64,000 nt of DNA from Rhodovulum bhavnagarense. Its GTDB lineage: Bacteria; Pseudomonadota; Alphaproteobacteria; Rhodobacterales; Rhodobacteraceae. Made by a program: the position numbers and the translations under genes. Numbering within the stretch: the stretch's first letter is position 1; each line of letters opens with the position of its first letter. Below the pieces are notes generated by a model. That model was not told the DNA's origin. It ran no database searches and saw only the letters and a list, made by a program, of their open reading frames with translations. The stretch spans positions 1 through 64,000 of the forward strand of contig NZ_SLXU01000005.1 in NCBI RefSeq assembly GCF_004343505.1, in the 5' to 3' direction. This document shows positions 50,386 through 60,247 of this stretch, one piece after another.

Positions 50386-51440
50386 TTCGCCCTCGGGTCG
50401 AAAACCTTGTAAAGAAGATCGGACAAAACGTTCAAAAGAACGAAGACAAGGCCGACGACCACCGTACCGCCCAGAACAGCGTTCATGTCCGCCGACAAGA
50501 GAGCCGTGGTGATGTAGGATCCGATCCCCGGCCATGAAAAGATGATCTCGGTCAGCACCGACCCCTCCAGCAGCCCCGCATAGCTGAGCGCGATCACGGT
50601 GATAAGCTGGACCCGGATATTGCGGAAGGCGTGACCCCAGATCACCTGTCGTTCCGACATGCCCTTCACCCGCGCGGTGGTGACGTATTCAGCCGAAAGC
50701 TGTTCCAGCATGAAAGAGCGCGTCATGCGACTGATATAGGCAAGAGAGTAATAGCCCAACAGCGATGCAGGTAGCACGATATGGCTGAACGCATCGCGCA
50801 GCACCGTCCAGTTGCGCGCGATCATGCTGTCGAGCAGGATCATGCCCGTCACGCTGGGCACCATCCCGTCATAAAAGATCGATACGCGCCCCGGCCCGCC
50901 GACCCATCCGAGTATCCCGTAAAATACCAGCAGCCCCATCAGGCCCAGCCAGAAGATCGGCATCGAATAGCCCACTAGTGCGACCACGCGCGCGACCTGG
51001 TCGATCCAGCTTCCGCGGCGCACTGCGGCGATCACCCCAAGCGGCACGCCCAGAACCACCCCGATCAGCGTGCCCAGCGTTGCCAGTTCCAGCGTCGCGG
51101 GAAAGACGCGGGCGATATCCTCGGCCACCGGCCGCGCGGTCAGGATCGAGGTGCCGAAATCCCCCTGCATCACGTCGCGCAGGTAAAGGCCGAACTGCAC
51201 CAGCAAAGGCCGGTCAAGCCCGAGATCTTGATAGACCTGCTGATAGATTTCTTGCGAAGCGCGGTCGCCGACAATGGCAAGCACCGGGTCGACCGGCATC
51301 ACGCGGCCGATCATGAAGGTGACGAACAACAGGCCAAGCATGGTGACCGCGATGGATCCCAGCGTCAGCCCGGTCTTTGTCGCCCAGCGGGGAAAGGGCG
51401 CCACAAGGCGCCCTTTCCTGTGTATGTCAGGGCTCGGCAC
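50382..51440 (-). CDS. Peptide ABC transporter permease (DppB type)
   Basis: This permease of up to 352 aa has helix 1 LGSIAVTMLGLLFVTFMIGRVMPVDP followed by the family segment QVYQDLGLDRPLLVQFGLYLRDV. The EAA loop is VTTARVKGMSERQVIWGHAF. The GTG at 51440 lies directly after the binding-protein stop. However, the first 30 codons run through a strong hairpin, so translation may begin further in, for example near 51341 or at an internal GTG. Function is clear even though the start is not. Confidence 0.88.
   Translation of the reverse strand: MPSPDIHRKGRLVAPFPRWATKTGLTLGSIAVTMLGLLFVTFMIGRVMPVDPVLAIVGDRASQEIYQQVYQDLGLDRPLLVQFGLYLRDVMQGDFGTSILTARPVAEDIARVFPATLELATLGTLIGVVLGVPLGVIAAVRRGSWIDQVARVVALVGYSMPIFWLGLMGLLVFYGILGWVGGPGRVSIFYDGMVPSVTGMILLDSMIARNWTVLRDAFSHIVLPASLLGYYSLAYISRMTRSFMLEQLSAEYVTTARVKGMSERQVIWGHAFRNIRVQLITVIALSYAGLLEGSVLTEIIFSWPGIGSYITTALLSADMNAVLGGTVVVGLVFVLLNVLSDLLYKVFDPRAK
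51391..51418 (-). terminator. Strong intercistronic hairpin after the peptide-binding protein gene
   Basis: Perfect 12-base arms GGAAAGGGCGCC (51391-51402) and GGCGCCCTTTCC (51407-51418) with loop ACAA lie 23 bases after the binding-protein stop. Such hairpins often protect the binding-protein part of the message and reduce expression of the permease genes downstream, as in maltose and peptide operons. It overlaps the annotated beginning of the permease gene. Confidence 0.6.
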
Positions 51441-53036
51441 TTACTTGGTCACATTCCAGTAGGCGGCATTGGTGATCGCAGCGCCGGTCGTAAAGCCCTC
51501 GATATCGGCGGCCATGGCCGATTGCTCGATGTTCTGGAACATCACCGCGAAGGGCGAGGTCTCGCGGAACTCGGCCTGGATGTCGCGATACATCTGGGCG
51601 CGGGCTTCGCGGTTGTTCTCGACCACCGCGGCCTCGACCTTTTCGGTCAGCCCCCCTGCATCCCAGCTATTTCGCCAGGCAAGAACGCCGGTCAACTGCG
51701 CCTCGTCCGAATTGTCGGGATTCCAGGCAAAGGTCGAGGCGTTGGTCTGCGGGTCAGGATAATCGGGGCCCCAGATGCCGAGGTAAACATCAAGATCGCG
51801 CGCACGGTAACGGCCAAGGATCTGCGCACCCGTGCCCACGGTGATGTTCAGCTTGACCCCGGCCTGGGCAAAGGTGTTTTGCAACGACTGGGCGATCTCC
51901 ATCCGGTCCTGTACCTCGCGCACGCCGATTTCCAGTTCCAGCCCGTCCACCCCGGCCTCGGCCAGCAGCGCCTTGGCCTTTTCGATGTCCAGCGAGAACG
52001 GGTTCTCGTCGACCGAGCCCAGGTAGGACCGCGGCAGGAAGTTTTGCTGAACGGTATACTGCCCCTTGAGGAAGCTGTTCGCCATGCCCTCGTAGTCGAC
52101 CATGTACTTGAAGGCCTGCCGCACCTCGGGGATCGCCAGTTCAGGAACTGCCTGGTTCAGAGAGAAATACATCAGGTAGCCTTTCAGCTCTTCCCCGATC
52201 TTGACACCCTCCATGTCCGCAATCCCCGCGATGTCCTCGGGGTTGAGGTTGCGCGCAATGTCGATGTCGCCCCGTTCCAGCAACAGGCGCTGCGTGGCGC
52301 TTTCGGCGATATGGCGCACGATCACCCGCTCCATTGCGGGCGCGCCCTGGTAGAAATCGGGATTGGCCTCGAAGGTCACGCTTTCGTTGGGTTTCCAGGC
52401 CACCAGCCTGTAGGGGCCGGACCCAGCCGAGTTGGTCGAAAGCCATTTGTTGCCCATGTCGCCATCGGCCTCGTGCTCCATCACCGTTTTCATGTCGACG
52501 ATGGCGCCGATATTGGCAGTCAGGCAGTTCAGCACGAAAGAGGTGGCATAAGCCTTGTCGGTGGTCAGCTTCAGCTTGCCGTCCTCAACCCGGACCATGT
52601 CATCCACGTTCTCGACGGTCAGGCCAAACTGGGTCAGGATGAAGGACGGGTTGAGGTTCAGCTTGACCGCCCGGCGCAACGAGAACGCCGCATCCTCGGC
52701 CGTGACGGGATTGCCGGACTGGAAGGTCACGCCCTGCCGCATGGTAAAGGTGATGGTTCGCCCATCCTCGCTGACCTCCCAGCTTTCGGCCAGGTCAGGC
52801 TGATAGCCCGCCTCAAGGTCCAGGGGGTCGAAGTTCACCAGCTTGCCATACAGGTTGCCGACCACATCGCCACCCGAGAATTCAAAATTCTGCGCCGGGT
52901 CCAGCGAGGTGATGTCGTCGATCCGGTTCGCGATCACCAGCATGTTGTCCGGGGTGGCCGCCCCCGCAGGCAGGCTTGTGACCGCCAAGGCCAGGCCCAG
53001 GGCCGAGCCAGACAGGAATTTCGAGAATGCAGTCAT
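51441..53036 (-). CDS. Dipeptide/oligopeptide ABC transporter substrate-binding protein
   Basis: This 531-aa periplasmic binding protein of family 5 (DppA/OppA) has a signal peptide (LSGSALGLALAVTSLPAGAA). The family features LAESWEVSEDGRTITFTMRQGVTFQSG, the TAEDAAFSLRRA segment, and the substrate-pocket block PEVRQAFKYMVDYEGM are present. AGGAGAGG precedes the ATG. The adjacent dipeptidase suggests dipeptides as cargo. It is the second gene of the operon. Confidence 0.93.
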   Translation of the reverse strand: MTAFSKFLSGSALGLALAVTSLPAGAATPDNMLVIANRIDDITSLDPAQNFEFSGGDVVGNLYGKLVNFDPLDLEAGYQPDLAESWEVSEDGRTITFTMRQGVTFQSGNPVTAEDAAFSLRRAVKLNLNPSFILTQFGLTVENVDDMVRVEDGKLKLTTDKAYATSFVLNCLTANIGAIVDMKTVMEHEADGDMGNKWLSTNSAGSGPYRLVAWKPNESVTFEANPDFYQGAPAMERVIVRHIAESATQRLLLERGDIDIARNLNPEDIAGIADMEGVKIGEELKGYLMYFSLNQAVPELAIPEVRQAFKYMVDYEGMANSFLKGQYTVQQNFLPRSYLGSVDENPFSLDIEKAKALLAEAGVDGLELEIGVREVQDRMEIAQSLQNTFAQAGVKLNITVGTGAQILGRYRARDLDVYLGIWGPDYPDPQTNASTFAWNPDNSDEAQLTGVLAWRNSWDAGGLTEKVEAAVVENNREARAQMYRDIQAEFRETSPFAVMFQNIEQSAMAADIEGFTTGAAITNAAYWNVTK

Positions 53037-53100
53037 GGGTTTGTCCTCTCCTGTTGTTTCTTTTTAACTATCGTTTTGGCCACGCGCACCTTGCCGGGCG

Positions 53101-54159
53101 TTACGCTCCCCAGGTCTTTTCCAGAACCCGCAGCCAGTTGCCGTGACAGATCCCCTCGATCAGTTCATCGCCATAGCCATGCCTCGTCATCGCCCGCCTC
53201 AGCGCCGGTAGCCCGGCCGCCGTTCCGATATCGGAAGGAATGGTCGCGCCATCGAAATCCGACCCGAGCCCAACCCGAGTCTCGCCAAGCCGGTCCAGCA
53301 GATGGTCGAGATGTCGTAACATCGCGTCAAGCCCGGTATCCAGCATGCGTCCGTCTTCGCGCAGGAAGGCCACCGCGAAATTCAGCCCTACCAGCCCGTC
53401 ACTGTCACGAATTGCCTCAAGCTGGGCGTCGGTCAGGTTGCGCGCATGAGGGCAAAGCGCATGGGCGTTGGAATGGCTGGCGACCAGCGGCGCAGTCGAA
53501 ATTCGCGCCACGTCCCAGAACCCGGCCATGGTCATGTGCGACAGGTCCACCAGAATGCCGAGCGCATTGCAGCGCCGGACCAGCCCCTTCCCCGCATCGG
53601 TCAGCCCGCCCCCGGTATCGCCATCGCCCGGAAAGCGGAACGGCACACCCTCGCCGAACGCGGTCGGGCGGCTCCAGACCGGTCCGAGCGATCGCAGGCC
53701 GGCGCGGTAAAGGGTTTCGAGCGCGGCGAGATCGAGCCCGATCGCCTCGGCGCCCTCCATGTGAAACACGGCCGCCAGAACGCCAGTGGCGATGCAGTCG
53801 CGGATCTCGGCCACGCTACGACAGATTTTCAGCGCACCCAGTTCCTCCAACCGGTAGAGAATCGCGGCCTGTTCCAGCGCCACCTTCAGCGCCTCGCCCT
53901 GATCGAGCGTGACAGGCAGCGGCAGGTCATAGGCGGGTTGGCGCATCTCGGCATCCATATCCCGGCCATCCTCGGCCGATGGCACGAACACCGCGAAAAA
54001 GCCCCCCGCCAGCCCGCCGCCACGGGCCTTGGGCAGATCGACATGACCGGCGCAACCAGAAACGAAAGTCTCTGCCGAGCCGACACCACCGGCGCGGTAA
54101 AGTTTCAACAAGACGTCGTTATGCCCGTCAAACACGACTGGCGCGATATTCGCGGTCAC
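53101..54159 (-). CDS. Membrane dipeptidase family (peptidase M19)
   Basis: This 352-aa zinc dipeptidase opens with the metal motif FDGHNDVLLKLY. It contains the bridging glutamate region VFHMEGAEAIG, the histidines in VDLSHMTMAGF and ASHSNAHALCPHARNLTD, and VGLGSDFDGATIP. No signal peptide or membrane segment is visible, so it should act in the cytoplasm on imported dipeptides. The start is a GTG at 54159 behind AGGAGGGG. It heads the transporter operon. Confidence 0.92.
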   Translation of the reverse strand: MTANIAPVVFDGHNDVLLKLYRAGGVGSAETFVSGCAGHVDLPKARGGGLAGGFFAVFVPSAEDGRDMDAEMRQPAYDLPLPVTLDQGEALKVALEQAAILYRLEELGALKICRSVAEIRDCIATGVLAAVFHMEGAEAIGLDLAALETLYRAGLRSLGPVWSRPTAFGEGVPFRFPGDGDTGGGLTDAGKGLVRRCNALGILVDLSHMTMAGFWDVARISTAPLVASHSNAHALCPHARNLTDAQLEAIRDSDGLVGLNFAVAFLREDGRMLDTGLDAMLRHLDHLLDRLGETRVGLGSDFDGATIPSDIGTAAGLPALRRAMTRHGYGDELIEGICHGNWLRVLEKTWGA

Positions 54160-54262
54160 ATCCCCTCCTGCCCCGTGCCAATCCGGGTCCGACTTTCACC
54201 GCAGGCTATCGCTCGCGCCAGGAAATGAAAACGCGAAATCAGGCGCAGAGCTTTCAGTCGAA

Positions 54263-55066
54263 CTACAACGGGCCGGCCATATCCTCGCGGATCGCACGCA
54301 GGCGGTCCCAATGCGCTTGCAGCCGCGGCGAAAGATCGTCACGTCCCAGGGGCGCACCGGCCCCTGCACGCCCCGGCATCACCGGCGGGGACAGCGCTGG
54401 CAGGTCTATCGCGTCGGATTGCCCGTCCCGCGGACCAAGACCGGACACCAGCGGCCCGCGTCCCGGAGACGACATTGCGCCGCGCGCCACGGCGGGGGCC
54501 GGATCGGCCGCTTGCACCGCCATGCGCCGCGGGCTTGTATCGTCCATCGCGCGCCTGACACGGGCCAGGTAACGCCGTCCGCGTTCGGGATCGGCGGAAT
54601 GATAACGGGCGGCCGCCTCGTCCCAACTGCCATGACGCGCCTTCAGCCGGGACAGGAACCGCGCGGCATAGGCCGTATTATGCACCGGGTCCAACATCTC
54701 TTGCAGGGAACCGAACCGCTCGTGGTGCCATCGGTAATTGATCTGCATGCAGCCGACATCAATGTTGCGCACGCCGCGCGCGACCGCATTTCGCAGATAG
54801 TCCAGCGCCTCGTCACGGGTCTTGAAATAAAGTCCCCGGCCACCCTCGTTCAGCGTCCAGGGCCAGGCCGCGACCGCCCCCTTGCCCGAACGATAGGCCG
54901 ATTCCACCCGCGCGATGGCCGGCAACAAGGTTTCAGGCAGCCCGGCAACCCGGCCCGCCTGCGCGGCCAAAGCCTCGCAATCCGCGCCGGCTGCGGCCCT
55001 TGCCGGACCGGCATCGGCACCGGAAAGAAACAACGCCAGGACGATTGTGCCCAAGACCACCCGCAC
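54263..55066 (-). CDS. Lytic transglycosylase, SLT domain, probably flagellar
   Basis: This 267-aa protein has a signal peptide (VVLGTIVLALFLSGADAGPARA) and an SLT lysozyme-like domain from about 30 to 180. The catalytic glutamate is in AIARVESAYRSG, followed by VGCMQINYRWH, YAARFLSRLKARHGSWDEAAARYHS. The tail of about 80 residues is Pro/Arg-rich and disordered. Placed directly after flgL, it probably opens peptidoglycan for the rod. That would supply the muramidase function missing from the short FlgJ, like SltF of Rhodobacter sphaeroides. Confidence 0.85.
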   Translation of the reverse strand: MRVVLGTIVLALFLSGADAGPARAAAGADCEALAAQAGRVAGLPETLLPAIARVESAYRSGKGAVAAWPWTLNEGGRGLYFKTRDEALDYLRNAVARGVRNIDVGCMQINYRWHHERFGSLQEMLDPVHNTAYAARFLSRLKARHGSWDEAAARYHSADPERGRRYLARVRRAMDDTSPRRMAVQAADPAPAVARGAMSSPGRGPLVSGLGPRDGQSDAIDLPALSPPVMPGRAGAGAPLGRDDLSPRLQAHWDRLRAIREDMAGPL

Positions 55067-55075
55067 CGAGACAAC

Positions 55076-56353
55076 CTAGCGCAGATAATCGAACAGCGAT
55101 TGCTGAGCGATCTTGATAAAGCTCTGCTGAGAGGCCTGCTGTGTCAGAAGCCGCTGTTGCAGCTCGGTGATCGCGGCGGCGATATCAAGATCTTCCAGCC
55201 CCGAAACCGCCGTCTTCAACATCACCTGCTGCGCCTCCACCGCGCGGGATTGGATATCCGCCACCTGCCCCAACGCGCCGATCCGGGCGCGCATGTCGGC
55301 AAAATGATCCGCGATGGCCGCCATCGCATCGACCTGTGCCGATTGTCTCAGCCGTTCGGGGATCAGCGCGGTTTCAGGCCCTGCGGGCTGAGCGCTGTCA
55401 TCCAGGGCCACGGCGCGTGCCACGATCTCGTCCGTGGGCAATTCTTGCGGTCCGTTCACTTCAGACACAACGATGACACCTGCTGCCGAAAGATCGAACG
55501 ATTGCCCATCCGGCGACAACACCGCGCTTATCCCCGTATCGGCCATGCGTGCATTGATTGCATCGACCATTGCGCCGGGTGTGTCGGCGCTCAGTTCCGC
55601 GGAAATCGTCGCGCTTCCCCCCGGTCCGGCCAGCGCAATTGACCACTGTGCCGGGATGCGCCCGGGCGACAGCGACAGGCGCATCGCGCCTTCGGCCGAA
55701 AACAGGTCGGGCAGATTGGCGGTTCCGTCCTTGAGCGAAACCGCCAGATCGTCGATCAGGGAAAAAACGTCCCGCCCCGAACCGGTGCCGGGGTCCACGC
55801 CCATGAACACCTCGGCCCCGCTCAGCCCTGTCGCCATCTGGCGCGAGGCTGACACCCGCAGCGTGCCCACCATGCCATCGCCGTGGTATTCGACCCGCCC
55901 CGCGGCATCCTCGGCGAATGGGGTCGCGACCCCGCGCAAACCGGAAAACAGCGCAGAGCCGGTGCCATCCCTGGCATTGGCCAGATCGATCAATCCCTCG
56001 CGCAGTTCCAGAACCTCTAGCCGTAAGGCTTCGCGCGCGTCGGGCGACACGGTATCGTTGGCTGCGTTCAGCGCGATTTCATACAGGCGCTGGCTGATCG
56101 TATTGGCCCCCGACAGCACTGTATCGGCATGGTCCAGACGGTTTGAGACCTGTTCGAGATTGCCCTCATAGCGGTCAAGTTCGTCTTGGCGTTCACGCGC
56201 AACCGACAGGCGGGCGGCGCGCATCGGATCGGCCGAGGCGCGCGGATCGTTCACCCCTGCGGAAATCCGGTCCTGCAAATCCGAAATGCCCGACTGCTGG
56301 CGTGAAAAGGACGCGATATTCAATTCTGAGAACAACGCATTACCGATGGTCAT
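55076..56353 (-). CDS. flgL: Flagellar hook-filament junction protein FlgL
   Basis: This 425-aa member of the flagellin superfamily has an N-terminal helix bundle (SDLQDRISAGVNDPRASADPMRAA, RLDHADTVLSGANTISQRLYEIALNAANDT) and a matching C-terminal helix (SRAVEAQQVMLKTAVSGLEDLDIAAAITELQ). A variable middle part lies between them. It joins hook to filament above FlgK. The ATG at 56353 follows the flgK stop by 10 bases; the frame continues upstream into flgK. No secretion signal peptide is present, as expected for type III export. Confidence 0.87.
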   Translation of the reverse strand: MTIGNALFSELNIASFSRQQSGISDLQDRISAGVNDPRASADPMRAARLSVARERQDELDRYEGNLEQVSNRLDHADTVLSGANTISQRLYEIALNAANDTVSPDAREALRLEVLELREGLIDLANARDGTGSALFSGLRGVATPFAEDAAGRVEYHGDGMVGTLRVSASRQMATGLSGAEVFMGVDPGTGSGRDVFSLIDDLAVSLKDGTANLPDLFSAEGAMRLSLSPGRIPAQWSIALAGPGGSATISAELSADTPGAMVDAINARMADTGISAVLSPDGQSFDLSAAGVIVVSEVNGPQELPTDEIVARAVALDDSAQPAGPETALIPERLRQSAQVDAMAAIADHFADMRARIGALGQVADIQSRAVEAQQVMLKTAVSGLEDLDIAAAITELQQRLLTQQASQQSFIKIAQQSLFDYLR

Positions 56354-56363
56354 GTCAGCCTCA

Positions 56364-59300
56364 TCAGATCGATTGCAGCAGGGTGTCGAACAACTCACCC
56401 GCGATTTTGAGAACTTGCGCATTCGCCTGGTAAGCCTGTTGATAGCTCATCAGCCGCGCCGCCTCGGTGTCCAGATCGACGGCCGAAGCCTCGGCCATGG
56501 CCCGTTCGGCGCGTTCTTTCACGGCCGTCAGGCTGGTGGCGCGCGTTTGCTCGGCCGCAACCTTTGCGCCGATCCCGGTCAGGATCTCGGTATAAAGCGC
56601 GCCGAACCCGCCCTGGCCACTTTCGGGGGAAGAGGTGGCAAGATCGCCCAGGGCACCAAAGGTCCGTCCATCGCCGGGCCCGGCCGCACCGGAATTCAGG
56701 ACAAAGCTGTCGCCAGTGGCGGGATTGCCCGAGATCACGAAATCGAAACCGCCAAACGCGATCCGTCCATCAGCATCGAGAAAACGCTCGCCAATCTGGA
56801 TGCCGGCTTGCGAATCGAACAGCCCCACGCGCCCGGCTGCGCCGTCCAGAACCCGTAATTCCAGCGCGTTAGGGGGATAGGCAGTGGCCGGCGCGATCGC
56901 CCCGGCCAGCCGCAAAGCCCCCTCCCCCGTCATCACGACCAACAGGTCCTCGGGCGGCAGATTTTCCAGCGTTACGCGCTGGCTGGCGAGGCTGGTCGCG
57001 CTCACGCTGACCTCGGGAAGGGTGCCGTTGGCCGTGCGGATCACCAGCGTCGCCCCCTCGACCGCGATGGTCATGTCTGCCGGCACGCCGGGCTCCAGCG
57101 CGGAGGCCAGCGCGCGCGCCACATCCTCTGCCGAGTTCAGATCATCGACAAGGCTGTCCACCGTTGCCGTCAGGTTCAGCCCGCCGGGATCGATGGTCAC
57201 GCCATAGCGGGCGGCACCGGCCGAGCTTGCCCCGTCGCCTGAATCGATACCGGGCTCGTAGGCAAAGTCGAACCGCAAGAGACTGCCGGCCGCATCAAGG
57301 CTTCGCGAAACCAGTGAACCGGCAAAAGGATCGATCGCGATATCGCTGGCAACACCGTCAAGACTGGCCTCGAAATCGCCCGCCGACCGAAGCGTGACCG
57401 TACCCATGATGCGTGCGCTGTCATAGTCGGCACCCAGGGTTATGGCCTCGGCGTCAAGCGCCTGCCCCGCCGCATCCTGCCGCGTCACATCCAGCGGCCC
57501 TCCGGTCAGCCCGCTTATGCCGATGCTTTCGCCGCCCTCATGAACCAGAACCATGCCCAGGCCATCCGCTGTCGCCTCGGCACGGATGCCGGTCTGTCCC
57601 GATAGCGCGTTCACCTTGTCGGCCAGGCCGAAAAGCTGCCCCGCGGTCACGGCTGCTGAAACTGCCAGCGGCGCAAGGTTGTCACCGGTCAACTGAAAAC
57701 CCACCGTGCCATCCGCGGATGCGCTCACATAGGCGCGTGTTTCAGCCTCAGTGGCGATGCCGAAAGCTTCGGAAATGCCAGACGCGGCACTGGCCGCGCT
57801 GCTGCCTCCCGGCAAGGACAACGTACCGAGTGACTGACCGTCACGGAAAACCTCGATTTCCTGCGCTGCGGCGGCGATCGGCGCAGGCGAACCCGACCAG
57901 GCCAAGGTCGCGCCACCGATATCGAGACGGCCTGAATAGAGCCCCTGAACCGACGCCTCGGCAATGGTCATGCCGCGATAACTGGCGCTGGCCAGCGCCG
58001 CGTCGGCATAGCGCGCATCGGGGAAAAACCCGTTCGACTCTGTCAAAAGAGCCGCGGCCGAGGCCGCATCAAGCGGTGGGCCGGCAAGCTGCTGGCCATC
58101 GCGGGTAAACACCATCAACCCGCTGGCCGGGGCGATGCTGCTTTCGGGCGTACCGGGCGTGTCGTCCAGCGCCGCAGCACTCAGCATACCCGTGGCCGCC
58201 GTCAGGATCAGCGCACCGTTCTCGGCACCGGCTTGAAGGCCGAGTTCGGCCAGGCCATGCCCCGCCGCCGTAAAGGTCGCCGCATTGAGCCGCGCGGCAA
58301 GATCGGCCGCATCCGCGAGTTCCGGGCTTGCCCCCGACAGATCGATTGTACGTGCCACGCCATCAAGCGTGAAAGTCAGGCTGCCCGCCCCGGACACCCC
58401 ACCAGGCGGCGAGATCCGAATGGCCGACTGGGTGGCGAGCGTCAAAAGAGTAGCACTCTGTGCGTTCGCAGGCAAAAGCGCCACCGAGCCGTCCGACAGG
58501 AACTCGACCGCCGACAGGGTCTCGGCGGTGGTGCCGAACAGCCCGTCCAGTTCGACAAGCCCCGCATCGGTCGTCACGGAGGGTTGCGCGGTGATCGTGG
58601 CGCCCCCGGCATTGGTCGCGGCCGGCGCCACCGAATAGGCACCGCCCGCGGCCAGGTCATCGTTATCCTCGACCAGCCAGCGCATGTTGACTGCCGAGCC
58701 GTGAGTCGGGGTCAAAAACAGCCGGTCGCCTTCGCTGGCGGTTCCTGTGAATTGAACCCCTAGACCGGGAAGGTCGATCCGATCCGTTCCGCTTGCCAGA
58801 AGGGTGCCTTCGGCGTCACGGGCCTGCCATTGCCCCGAGGCATAGACAAAGCTCAACTCGCCCGCGGGGGCCAGCGCGGCATCGGCGCCCTCGACCGTCG
58901 CAAAGGCAGAGCCTGCATTATTGACGGCCGCGCGCACCGACCAGCCATCAAGCGAAAAGAGCGGCCCGCCCGGTTCGCCCGAGGTGGTCCGCCCCCCGGC
59001 ATGCACCGCGTTCATATCGGCGGCAAGGTTGCGTGCCCATGCGTCGATCTCGGACAAAACGCCGTCGATCGCCCCGATCGCGGTGGCAAGCCCCCCTGAA
59101 AGCCCGGTTTCGGGCCATCGCGTATAGGAAGGGGCGCCCGGTGTGACCGCGCGCACGCTCAGCCTGCCGGCATCATCGACCGTCACCGCCGAGGGCGTGC
59201 CCCGATCGAGCAAAAGCGGCCCGCCCGGGCTGCTGCCCAGCGTGATGCGCACGAGATTATCCGCTTCGGGCAGCACGGTTATGCCAAAGGTCCGGGCAAG

Positions 59301-59924
59301 TTCGTTGACCAGAAGGTCGCGCTGATCCAGAAGCGGGTTCAGCGCCGGGCCGCTGCCGGCCTCCTGGATCCTGACCTGCACCTCGGCGAGACCTTGCAGC
59401 AGGTCGTTGGCGATGCCGACGGCCTGCACTGCCTGGTCGGCCAGCCCTTCGGACATCGCGACGATGTCGCGCGCGATATCGGCGATCGCCCCCGCCATGC
59501 CCTCGCCCGCTGTGCGGATCGCGGCACGCAGGGCGGATGCATCGGGCGCTGCCGCGGCATCGCTGAAACTGTCCATGAAATGATCCAGCATTTCGGTCAG
59601 CCCGCCCATGCCGTCGGTCAATCGGCCCTCCAGCCCCGAAAGCGCGCCCAGCATCGTTTCCGATGCCGCAACGTCTGAATCCGCTGATCGGACCTGTGCC
59701 GCCGCCAGTGCATCCAGCGCGCGACGGATGTCGACGCTTTGCACGCCGGTACCGGACTGGGCAACGCTGGTCAGCGACCCGCGTGCCGCGCCTGCCTCCT
59801 GCGGCAGGGCCTGCCGCCGCACATAGCCGTCGGTCTCGACATTGGCGATGTTCTCACCGGTCACGCCCAGCGCGGCCCGATAGCTTTGCAGGCCGTTCAG
59901 CGCGATATTGGCGATCGTAGTCAT
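56364..59924 (-). CDS. flgK: Flagellar hook-associated protein FlgK, unusually large
   Basis: This 1186-aa protein has the FlgK/FlgE-type N-terminus (IANIALNGLQSYRAALGVTGENIANVETDGYVRR) and the C-terminal rod helix ending AARLMSYQQAYQANAQVLKIAGELFDTLL. It is roughly twice the length of the E. coli protein. The extra length is in a Gly/Ala/Thr/Ser-rich central region of beta-type sequence (roughly 300-1060) that probably forms surface-exposed domains. Large FlgK proteins are also known, as I recall, from the R. sphaeroides fla1 system. It overlaps flgJ by four bases. Confidence 0.93.
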   Translation of the reverse strand: MTTIANIALNGLQSYRAALGVTGENIANVETDGYVRRQALPQEAGAARGSLTSVAQSGTGVQSVDIRRALDALAAAQVRSADSDVAASETMLGALSGLEGRLTDGMGGLTEMLDHFMDSFSDAAAAPDASALRAAIRTAGEGMAGAIADIARDIVAMSEGLADQAVQAVGIANDLLQGLAEVQVRIQEAGSGPALNPLLDQRDLLVNELARTFGITVLPEADNLVRITLGSSPGGPLLLDRGTPSAVTVDDAGRLSVRAVTPGAPSYTRWPETGLSGGLATAIGAIDGVLSEIDAWARNLAADMNAVHAGGRTTSGEPGGPLFSLDGWSVRAAVNNAGSAFATVEGADAALAPAGELSFVYASGQWQARDAEGTLLASGTDRIDLPGLGVQFTGTASEGDRLFLTPTHGSAVNMRWLVEDNDDLAAGGAYSVAPAATNAGGATITAQPSVTTDAGLVELDGLFGTTAETLSAVEFLSDGSVALLPANAQSATLLTLATQSAIRISPPGGVSGAGSLTFTLDGVARTIDLSGASPELADAADLAARLNAATFTAAGHGLAELGLQAGAENGALILTAATGMLSAAALDDTPGTPESSIAPASGLMVFTRDGQQLAGPPLDAASAAALLTESNGFFPDARYADAALASASYRGMTIAEASVQGLYSGRLDIGGATLAWSGSPAPIAAAAQEIEVFRDGQSLGTLSLPGGSSAASAASGISEAFGIATEAETRAYVSASADGTVGFQLTGDNLAPLAVSAAVTAGQLFGLADKVNALSGQTGIRAEATADGLGMVLVHEGGESIGISGLTGGPLDVTRQDAAGQALDAEAITLGADYDSARIMGTVTLRSAGDFEASLDGVASDIAIDPFAGSLVSRSLDAAGSLLRFDFAYEPGIDSGDGASSAGAARYGVTIDPGGLNLTATVDSLVDDLNSAEDVARALASALEPGVPADMTIAVEGATLVIRTANGTLPEVSVSATSLASQRVTLENLPPEDLLVVMTGEGALRLAGAIAPATAYPPNALELRVLDGAAGRVGLFDSQAGIQIGERFLDADGRIAFGGFDFVISGNPATGDSFVLNSGAAGPGDGRTFGALGDLATSSPESGQGGFGALYTEILTGIGAKVAAEQTRATSLTAVKERAERAMAEASAVDLDTEAARLMSYQQAYQANAQVLKIAGELFDTLLQSI

Positions 59925-60247
59925 GGCTTGTCCTCGCCGAGTCCGGCGGCGGGGGCAAACTGGCGAAAGACCGCGTCGGCAATGCCCAGCCTGGCCGAGC
60001 CCGCCATGCCGCGCGCCAGCGCGCTGTCCAGCATCGCCCGCGTGTTCTCGACCGCCGCCCCGCCCATGAGATCCTCGCCCAAAGACCCGGCTCGCCCGGC
60101 CTTGAGAATCTGTTGAAGGAACATCTCCTCGAAGCCGTCGGCGGCCTTGCGCAGGCGCTCCGACTCGCGCGCGTGGTCCTGCGCGGCGTTGCCCGAGGGG
60201 CCAAAGGCTCTGATCCCGGCAAGGTCCATGGCGTGCCCGGAACTCAT
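59921..60247 (-). CDS. flgJ: Short FlgJ, rod-binding domain only
   Basis: This 108-aa protein corresponds to the N-terminal rod-cap domain of FlgJ ([24 protein letters not shown] is the family core). The C-terminal peptidoglycan hydrolase half of enterobacterial FlgJ is absent. It would cap the growing rod in the periplasm. The hydrolase role is probably filled by the transglycosylase at the end of the operon. Four-base overlaps with flgI and flgK show tight coupling. Confidence 0.88.
   Translation of the reverse strand: MSSGHAMDLAGIRAFGPSGNAAQDHARESERLRKAADGFEEMFLQQILKAGRAGSLGEDLMGGAAVENTRAMLDSALARGMAGSARLGIADAVFRQFAPAAGLGEDKP

Noticed and set aside
51228-53912. 894-codon plus-strand frame
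   Set aside because: It is an antisense shadow of the peptide-binding protein, permease and dipeptidase genes, a usual effect of strong codon bias in GC-rich DNA.
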